From Capnocytophaga sputigena (GTDB taxonomy: Bacteria; Bacteroidota; Bacteroidia; Flavobacteriales; Flavobacteriaceae): a stretch of 64,000 bases of DNA. The translations under genes and the position numbers were made by a program. The notes under the pieces are model-generated. The model was not told the origin of the DNA and made no database searches. It saw only the letters and a program-made list of their open reading frames with translations. Position 1 is the stretch's first letter, and each line of letters begins with the position of its first letter. This document shows, in pieces, positions 58,914-64,000 of this stretch. The stretch spans positions 64,501 to 128,500 of the forward strand of contig NZ_UAVP01000009.1 of the NCBI RefSeq assembly GCF_900446695.1, written 5' to 3'.

Positions 58914-59680
58914 AATATTTTGTAGATTTTTTCGATTTGCCAAAATGAGGGTTCTATATAGAAAACGGTATCTATAAAGAAAAGTGAGCCGTTACGAGTG
59001 AGGACGTTTTCGTCGTGAAGGTCTTCTAATATGATACCTAATTCGGGATTGTGATAGTCGTTATTTCGGATATTTATGAAACCATTCAGTTTCATAAAAG
59101 TTTTCACTTCTTCTAATGAAGTAAGGGTATCAGCTTTTATATATTCTTGCCTTACTACTGCATAAAGGGTGTCGTTATCTTTGTAAAAACCTTTTAATCC
59201 ATAAGCAGTATCAGGGAAAAAATAGTTGTTCAGCAATAAATTGTTGAAATAATCTATCCACGAGGTGTAGTAAATGGCATCGTTGAGTTTTAGTACTTCT
59301 TTTTCACTATTTAAATATACTTTTTGCTCTGCACCTTGTGAAAGAAACAAATTCATATCAATATTATTAAACCAAAGTTGCTGCTTCTCTATCCATTGAC
59401 AGAGATTCTCTGTTTCTTTATTTTTGACCGACTTTTTTTCTTCAGCCATTCCACTTGAGCTCTTGCTTCTTCTAAGGTAACGGGTGGCTGCTTGGATAGT
59501 ATCTCCATAGCTAACTTTGCCCGTTCCGCAAATGATAGTTTGTAACTCATATTTCAATTCGCTAATTTCCAACGCTGCTAAATTGCTAATTTCCTCCAGT
59601 GCTTCCAAACCCTCCGGTTCCTCTTTCGGTATTGGAAAGTTCGGTAACTGTTTTGAAAGAGGCTTTTGCGTATGCAGCAA
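58910..59680 (-). CDS. Kinase of the phage polyvalent-protein type (Kinase-PolyVal-like)
   Basis: A protein-kinase-like fold: [10 protein letters not shown] as the nucleotide loop near residue 114, VLKLN as the ATP-lysine strand, EDLHDEN (219-225) as a catalytic loop, and FIDT (235-238) in the metal-binding position. [13 protein letters not shown] and AVVRQEYI match kinase modules of giant polyvalent proteins of phages and conjugative elements. Just before it, [15 protein letters not shown] also looks like polyvalent-protein sequence. From ATG 59680 the gene overlaps dut by 95 bases and includes a TTAGC-repeat-derived N-terminus. The true start may be ATG 59449 or a non-ATG codon near 59570. 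The stop overlaps the next gene as ATGA. Standalone function unknown. Confidence 0.65.
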   Translation of the reverse strand: MLHTQKPLSKQLPNFPIPKEEPEGLEALEEISNLAALEISELKYELQTIICGTGKVSYGDTIQAATRYLRRSKSSSGMAEEKKSVKNKETENLCQWIEKQQLWFNNIDMNLFLSQGAEQKVYLNSEKEVLKLNDAIYYTSWIDYFNNLLLNNYFFPDTAYGLKGFYKDNDTLYAVVRQEYIKADTLTSLEEVKTFMKLNGFINIRNNDYHNPELGIILEDLHDENVLTRNGSLFFIDTVFYIEPSFWQIEKIYKIL

Positions 59681-60023
59681 ATACCATTTGGGCGATGCGG
59701 TCGCCGTGGGTAATGGTAAAGGGTTCGTTAGAGAGGTTTACGATGGGTACTTTCACTTCGCCGCGGTAGTCGCAATCAATGGTGCCAGGGCTGTTGATCA
59801 CAGTGATGCCGTGCTTGATAGCCATCCCGCTACGAGGGCGCACTTGAGCTTCATAGCCTTCGGGGATTTCCAAAAATAAGCCAGTAGGCACAAGGGTACG
59901 CTCTAAGGGTTGCAGGGTGATATTGCTATCGGGGAGATTAGCGCGGAGGTCTACCCCTGCAGCTCCTTCGGTTTGATAGGAAGGAAGCTCGTTATTAGAT
60001 AAGTTTTTAATTTTTACAATCAT
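59586..60023 (-). CDS. dut: dUTP diphosphatase
   Basis: A 145-residue trimeric-type dUTPase, which keeps uracil out of DNA and supplies dUMP. The five motifs are visible: AGVDLRA (motif 1), [10 protein letters not shown] (motif 2), [15 protein letters not shown] (motif 3, catalytic Asp), DRIAQMVF (motif 4) and [10 protein letters not shown] (motif 5, complete). The start codon overlaps the WG-repeat gene stop by one base. The complete C-terminus argues that the overlap with the kinase frame is not a dut extension. Confidence 0.97.
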   Translation of the reverse strand: MIVKIKNLSNNELPSYQTEGAAGVDLRANLPDSNITLQPLERTLVPTGLFLEIPEGYEAQVRPRSGMAIKHGITVINSPGTIDCDYRGEVKVPIVNLSNEPFTITHGDRIAQMVFAAYAKASFKTVTELSNTERGTGGFGSTGGN

Positions 60024-61126
60024 TATTTTTTAGTTGTTATATCGTTTACGAACTCGGCAAATTGCGAAAGAGGTGATTTTTTACCATTTTCAAAGAGTAT
60101 AAAAGGTTCTTCACCTATAAAGCCGAGGGTCATTCCTTTTTCTTGAAAACTTTCGACATCGTCGAACTGAGGAGAGAAAACTTCTTCTCCTTTTGCATTT
60201 ACAAAGCCCCAAAGCTCGTCTTTACATACGGCAGCCATTTGGTTGTAGAAATCATCTACTTCATCGTATTGCAGAGGTACGATTTCTTCGCCTTGGGCGT
60301 TGATAAAGCCCCATTTCTCAGCAATCATCACGGCGGCAAACTCGCCATTGTTGTCAAATTCGGCTGCTTCGTCGTATTTTAGTTCGCAAATAAGTTCGCC
60401 TTGAGCATTGGCATATCCCCATTTATCGTTTTTCAGTACGGGAGTAAATCCGTTGTTAAACCCGATAATTTCATCGTATTCAAAAGGGATAATCACCTCG
60501 TTGTTTGGGTTGATAACCCCCCAATAATTGTTGTGAATCACTTTGGCTACACCATTGAAAAAGCCCTCAGTTCCCTCGTATTTATAAGGGATTACGAGTT
60601 CGTTTTTCTTGTTGATGAATCCCCAAAGTTCGTTGTTTTTCACAGGGGCAAGTCCTTCGCTAAAGGAATCGGCATCGTCATAAACAAAAGGAATTACTTC
60701 TTTGCCTTTGGTGTTGATAAAACCAGCTTTACCATTCAGTTTTACGGCTGCCATACGAGCTGAAAAATGATTAGCAGCCTCATAAATTAGGGGGATTACA
60801 AGCTCACCTTTGGTATTTACAAAGCCAAATTTACCATTTTTCTTCACTTTGATAAGTCCTTCAGAAAAAGTAAAAACTTGGTCGTAGTACACGGGAACAA
60901 TTTCCTTGCCAGCAGTGTTGAGTACGCCCCAAAGGTCGCCTATTTTCACAGCAGCTGTTCCATTGATGAAAGGGAAAGTAGCATCGTATTTAAAAGGACA
61001 TATTTCTTTACCGTTTTGGTTTACGAAACCCCATTTTCCGTTGCGTTTGGCAGCGGCGAGGTTATCACTTGTTAGTATTTGAGATTCTTCATAATTTTTT
61101 CGCCACAATTCTTGCGGTATTTCCAT
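60023..61126 (-). CDS. WG-repeat protein
   Basis: A 367-residue protein made of about nine repeats of 33-36 residues, each with the pattern W-G-F-(I/V)-N-x-x-G-(K/E)-E-(V/I)-(I/V)-P-x-x-Y-(D/E) (for example [54 protein letters not shown]). No signal peptide or enzyme domain is seen, so it is probably a cytoplasmic binding or scaffold protein. It leads the dut run from a full consensus promoter. Confidence 0.92.
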   Translation of the reverse strand: MEIPQELWRKNYEESQILTSDNLAAAKRNGKWGFVNQNGKEICPFKYDATFPFINGTAAVKIGDLWGVLNTAGKEIVPVYYDQVFTFSEGLIKVKKNGKFGFVNTKGELVIPLIYEAANHFSARMAAVKLNGKAGFINTKGKEVIPFVYDDADSFSEGLAPVKNNELWGFINKKNELVIPYKYEGTEGFFNGVAKVIHNNYWGVINPNNEVIIPFEYDEIIGFNNGFTPVLKNDKWGYANAQGELICELKYDEAAEFDNNGEFAAVMIAEKWGFINAQGEEIVPLQYDEVDDFYNQMAAVCKDELWGFVNAKGEEVFSPQFDDVESFQEKGMTLGFIGEEPFILFENGKKSPLSQFAEFVNDITTKK

Positions 61127-61155
61127 TCGTTTTCGTTTTTCTTTATTATTGGGGG

Positions 61156-61186
61156 CAAAGGTACGAATAATTTGTCAATTAGCAAA
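61156..61186 (-). promoter_or_regulatory. Promoter TTTG-N19-TACCTTTG embedded in TTTGCTAA repeats
   Basis: Read leftward: TTTG at 61186-61183, 19 bases, TACCTTTG at 61163-61156, 30 bases above the WG-repeat gene. Further TTTGCTAA/TTCGCTAA units extend upstream to about 61206. Confidence 0.82.
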
Positions 61187-61219
61187 TTAGCGAATTAGCA
61201 AATTGGCACACGGAAAGAC

Positions 61220-61942
61220 TTACATATTGCGACCTTGTTCATTGGGGTAGAGAGTGTATACGGGGTCGCTTTGCCAATAGTCGCGAGTATCGATATCCAT
61301 TATAGTAATGCGCCCTTTGAAGGCAGCCCCCGTATCAACATTCGTTACTCCGTTGAAAAAAAGTGGTTTATCGGTGCCTAATCGGGTGGTGGGGGTATGC
61401 CCGATGTATATTTCGGTATAGAGTTTTAATCGGTTAGGGAAATGTGGGTCGGTAGGGGAGAGGTTGCAACTTTGTGCGAGTTCCCAAAGGGTTCTATCCC
61501 AATAGAACATTTGTTCAAAGTGTTCGTGAGCGATACCGCGCAGGTTTGTAAATCCGGCGTGTAGGAAGAGGCGGTTTTTGCTGTCTAAGTAGTAGTTTTC
61601 AAGCTCGGCTAAGAAGTTGAGGTGAGCGTTGCGGCGTTCGTGAGTTACGTTGTGGTAGGCTTTTTCGGTAGCTTTACCACCGTGTAAGCGCCAAAGGGTA
61701 TCCATAGGTTTTCCTAAGAGGAAATCGTAGCATAAGGCATCGTGGTTGCCGCGCAAAAAGAGGCAGTGCTGTTTTTGGCGATAGCCGATGAGAAAATCCA
61801 ATAGTTCGGGGGTTTCGCTCCAGCCATCGGCGTAGTCGCCGAGGAATATAAGGAAATCGTCGTGCTGAATGTCAGCGCGTTGCAAAACTTGAATAAGGGC
61901 ACGAGGAGCGCCGTGAATATCGCCAATAACAAGGGTTCTCAT
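61220..61942 (-). CDS. Calcineurin-like metallophosphoesterase (Ser/Thr phosphatase type)
   Basis: A 240-residue enzyme with the PPP-family metal motifs: GDIHG (7-11), FLGDYADGWSETPELLDFL, and LRGNHDALCYDFL near residue 69. Further on come RLFLHAGF and YIGHTPTTR, giving the remaining His ligands, and NVDTGAAFKGR. It resembles diadenosine tetraphosphatase or bacterial PrpA/PrpB phosphatases; the substrate cannot be told. A TACTTTTG element lies 26 bases above the start. Confidence 0.92.
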   Translation of the reverse strand: MRTLVIGDIHGAPRALIQVLQRADIQHDDFLIFLGDYADGWSETPELLDFLIGYRQKQHCLFLRGNHDALCYDFLLGKPMDTLWRLHGGKATEKAYHNVTHERRNAHLNFLAELENYYLDSKNRLFLHAGFTNLRGIAHEHFEQMFYWDRTLWELAQSCNLSPTDPHFPNRLKLYTEIYIGHTPTTRLGTDKPLFFNGVTNVDTGAAFKGRITIMDIDTRDYWQSDPVYTLYPNEQGRNM

Positions 61943-61967
61943 TGTAATAAAAAGGGTATTGATGAGG

Positions 61968-61975
61968 CAAAAGTA
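61968..61975 (-). promoter_or_regulatory. -7 element TACTTTTG for the phosphoesterase gene
   Basis: Consensus TAnnTTTG read leftward, 26 bases above the start codon; no -33 box recognised. Confidence 0.55.
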
Positions 61976-62038
61976 GCAAAAATATTTGGATTTTAGAGAT
62001 AAAATGTTTTTATTTGCGGACTAAAAACTATGTAAGCG

Positions 62039-63346
62039 ATGGAATTAGGTAACAAACATAAATGGAGTACAGTAACGACCGTAGGTTTTGCGCTTTTTGC
62101 GATGTTCTTTGGAGCGGGCAACTTGATATTACCCCCTTTTATAGGATTGGAAGCAGGGAATGATTGGTTGTGGGCACTTTTAGGCTTTTTTGTCACCGCT
62201 ATTATTGCACCTTTTTTAGGAGTGCTAATGGTGGCTAAAGCGGGGACAAACTTTACTCATTTGGGGGATCGCATTCACCCAGAACTCATCAAATGGCTTA
62301 CGCTGTTTGTGATATTGTGTATAGGTCCGCTAATTGCCATTCCGCGTACGGGTTCCACTACTTTTGAGGTAGGGATAGCCCCTTTGTTACCCGATTTACC
62401 TAAAATTGCATTTTTAGTGGTGTTTTTTGGGGTGGTTTTGGTGCTTTCTATCTCTAAATCGAAGATTGTGGATATTATCGGGAAGTTCCTGACGCCTTTT
62501 CTGCTAATAGTGTTGGTATTGCTCATTGTTTTAGGTATTCTCTTCCCCTTGCATCACACACTTCCATCGGATTTTACCGCAAAAGATAGTTTTGTTTTTG
62601 GTTTTACTGAAGGTTACCAAACGATGGATGTGCTTGCCTCGGTGATTTTTGCGGGGATTATCATTTCGGCAGTCAGTGAAAAAGGCTATCATTCACCCGA
62701 AAAGCGTTCGCATATCACGTTGCTCTCGGGCGGTATCTCCACAATATGCTTGTTGCTTATCTACGGCGGACTCATCTATTTAGGAGCGACTTCGGGCTAT
62801 CTTACTGATAATGAAGTTTCTCGCACCGATTTGCTTTTGCATATTTCACACGCAGTGTTAGGAAAATGGGGAACAACAGCGGTTGCATTAGCGATAGGCT
62901 TTGCTTGCCTTACAACAGCTATTGCGCTCACTTCATCGGTAGGGAGTTTTTTTGAAGAGTTCACTAAAGGACGATTGCCTTATAAAGTAGGGGTAGTGCT
63001 CTGTACTATTGTTTCTATAGTGCTTTCTATCAACAAAGTAGATAGCATTATACAATATGCGGCTTATATATTACTGTTTTTATATCCTATTGTATTTACT
63101 ATCATTTTGGATGTGTTGCTCTTTGGCAATACTGTAAAATCGCGTACTCCTTATCTCGTGAGCATTGCTGTTACTGCTGTGTTATCGTTTATCGACAGTT
63201 GTAAAACTTGGGGAGTATCATCATTAGAGCAGGTGTATGCACTCAAGGCGTATCTTCCGTTAGATAGCTATTCGTTAGGATGGTCGTTGCCCTCACTATT
63301 GGCATTTTTAGGAGCAGCGGTGCTACAAGGAAGAGGTAAGAGATAA
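62039..63346 (+). CDS. brnQ: Branched-chain amino acid carrier (LIVCS family)
   Basis: A 435-residue cation-coupled transporter for Leu/Ile/Val with about twelve membrane helices. Family signatures: FALFAMFFGAGNLILPPFIGLEAG near the N-terminus, IGPLIAIPRTGSTTFEVGIAPLLP, FTEGYQTMDVLASVIFAGIIISAV, and LACLTTAIALTSS-like FACLTTAIALTSSVGSFF. It sits in the cytoplasmic membrane. The next gene begins 8 bases after its stop. A weak promoter (TTTG at 61985, TTTATTTG at 62009) is possible. Confidence 0.95.
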   Translation: MELGNKHKWSTVTTVGFALFAMFFGAGNLILPPFIGLEAGNDWLWALLGFFVTAIIAPFLGVLMVAKAGTNFTHLGDRIHPELIKWLTLFVILCIGPLIAIPRTGSTTFEVGIAPLLPDLPKIAFLVVFFGVVLVLSISKSKIVDIIGKFLTPFLLIVLVLLIVLGILFPLHHTLPSDFTAKDSFVFGFTEGYQTMDVLASVIFAGIIISAVSEKGYHSPEKRSHITLLSGGISTICLLLIYGGLIYLGATSGYLTDNEVSRTDLLLHISHAVLGKWGTTAVALAIGFACLTTAIALTSSVGSFFEEFTKGRLPYKVGVVLCTIVSIVLSINKVDSIIQYAAYILLFLYPIVFTIILDVLLFGNTVKSRTPYLVSIAVTAVLSFIDSCKTWGVSSLEQVYALKAYLPLDSYSLGWSLPSLLAFLGAAVLQGRGKR

Positions 63347-63354
63347 GAGGTAAG

Positions 63355-64000
63355 ATGAAAACATTCTATCTATACATAGTATTACTATTTAGTTTGGGTT
63401 GTAAGGCTCAAGAGTTTGATTTGCGCGATATGAAACGCTTTGATGAAAAGGTTTTTAAGGATTGGGAAGTGGATACACAATATGTTCAAATGTATGATTG
63501 GGATAGATTCTTAAAAAAAGGAGATGAAAGGGTTAGGATTATCAAAACTGATAGTTTTATTCAAGTAGAAGTTAGTAACATTGCAAATCCTTATAAGAAA
63601 AAATATAAGTATGATATCCGCACCAAACGTTTGATTTTACAATCTTATTTCTTCTATGATTGCCAAATAGGTATTTGGAAAAATTGGAGCAAAACGGGCA
63701 AACTTATCAAAGAGGTAGATTATGATGAACCCTATAAATTAAGTGTAAAAGATATTATAACACTAGTAAATCAAAAATTTAATATTGATTTGTTGGATAT
63801 GAATTTGCTTTTAAATGTAGATAGGTACAATAGAAGCGTTCCTATTTATAATATTATTAGTATTACAAAGCCTAATACAAGAGGACAAGAAATTAGGTAT
63901 ATAACCATAAGTGCTGATAATGGTGAAATTCTTTTTGATAAAATGTTATCTTCAGAAAAGGATTTTAATGATATATATCAATTAGAAGATAAGGAAAAAT
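63355..64000 (+). CDS. Hypothetical lipoprotein, C-terminus beyond window
   Basis: The frame opens at ATG 63355 (MKTFYLYIVLLFSLGCKAQEF, lipobox SLGC) and runs open to the window edge, 215 residues. It has no recognised domain. It contains DERVRIIKTDSFIQVEV and a segment QIGIWKNWSKTGKLIKEVDYD, which resembles one MORN-like or YD-like unit. It begins 8 bases after brnQ, so it may be co-transcribed. Confidence 0.7.
   Translation, partial: MKTFYLYIVLLFSLGCKAQEFDLRDMKRFDEKVFKDWEVDTQYVQMYDWDRFLKKGDERVRIIKTDSFIQVEVSNIANPYKKKYKYDIRTKRLILQSYFFYDCQIGIWKNWSKTGKLIKEVDYDEPYKLSVKDIITLVNQKFNIDLLDMNLLLNVDRYNRSVPIYNIISITKPNTRGQEIRYITISADNGEILFDKMLSSEKDFNDIYQLEDKEK

Overview
The window looks like the chromosome of a low-GC member of the Bacteroidota, family Flavobacteriaceae. 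A gliding genus such as Capnocytophaga fits best, but this is an inference. The evidence is: paired SusC/SusD genes, a GldB gliding lipoprotein, many lipoproteins whose Cys is followed by Lys/Asp-rich residues, and promoters of the Bacteroidota type (TTTG, 19-21 bases, TAnnTTTG) in front of many genes. No rRNA, IS transposase, integrase or CRISPR array was seen. One tRNA (Met, CAT) is present.

Region 1-15.6 kb is one polysaccharide utilization locus (PUL) read leftward from a TACCTTTG promoter near 15.65 kb. Its order is susC, susD, a second and shorter susC, a second susD, a surface glycan-binding lipoprotein with a duplicated C-terminal domain, a GH16 lipoprotein, a GH2 enzyme, and a clan-A glycosidase cut by the window edge. 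Together they would bind, cut, import and trim a beta-linked glycan. Palindromic repeats sit in the gaps between the last four genes.

Region 15.9-24.3 kb is a leftward housekeeping run starting at coaX: porin-like protein, TPR protein, lptC, two small membrane proteins, a DPP-IV type peptidase and pth, followed by a CopD-like membrane protein pair. Region 24.3-33.7 kb holds a small membrane protein, tRNA-Met, an SPFH protein, carbonic anhydrase, the NAD(P)HX repair enzyme, the doxX-like/hflX/outer-membrane gene run, and two tandemly duplicated lipoproteins. Region 33.8-39.3 kb is a very large alpha-2-macroglobulin-like lipoprotein with a thioester motif.

Region 39.7-50.9 kb is mostly rightward and more accessory. 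It holds an LRR lipoprotein, an OmpA protein, an ABC-type ATPase overlapping a small partner gene (the best candidate for an undescribed system), gldB, dusB on the other strand, a DksA-like protein, a Crp-family regulator, an acetyltransferase, a long structured RNA with mutually exclusive folds upstream of a transglutaminase-like lipoprotein, and a PIN-type toxin-antitoxin pair. Region 51-64 kb has ileS, three unknown genes, and the leftward run WG-repeat protein, dut, a phage-type polyvalent-protein kinase, a DUF4292-like lipoprotein and an EnvC-like protein. It ends with a phosphoesterase, brnQ and a cut lipoprotein gene.

A dispersed repeat system runs through the noncoding DNA: at least eight copies of a palindrome with arms GGGGCGTTT/AAACGCCCC, several TTTGGCAAAGT inverted repeats that often serve as terminators, and linked short motifs. 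All functional calls rest on reading motifs by eye; no database search was run.
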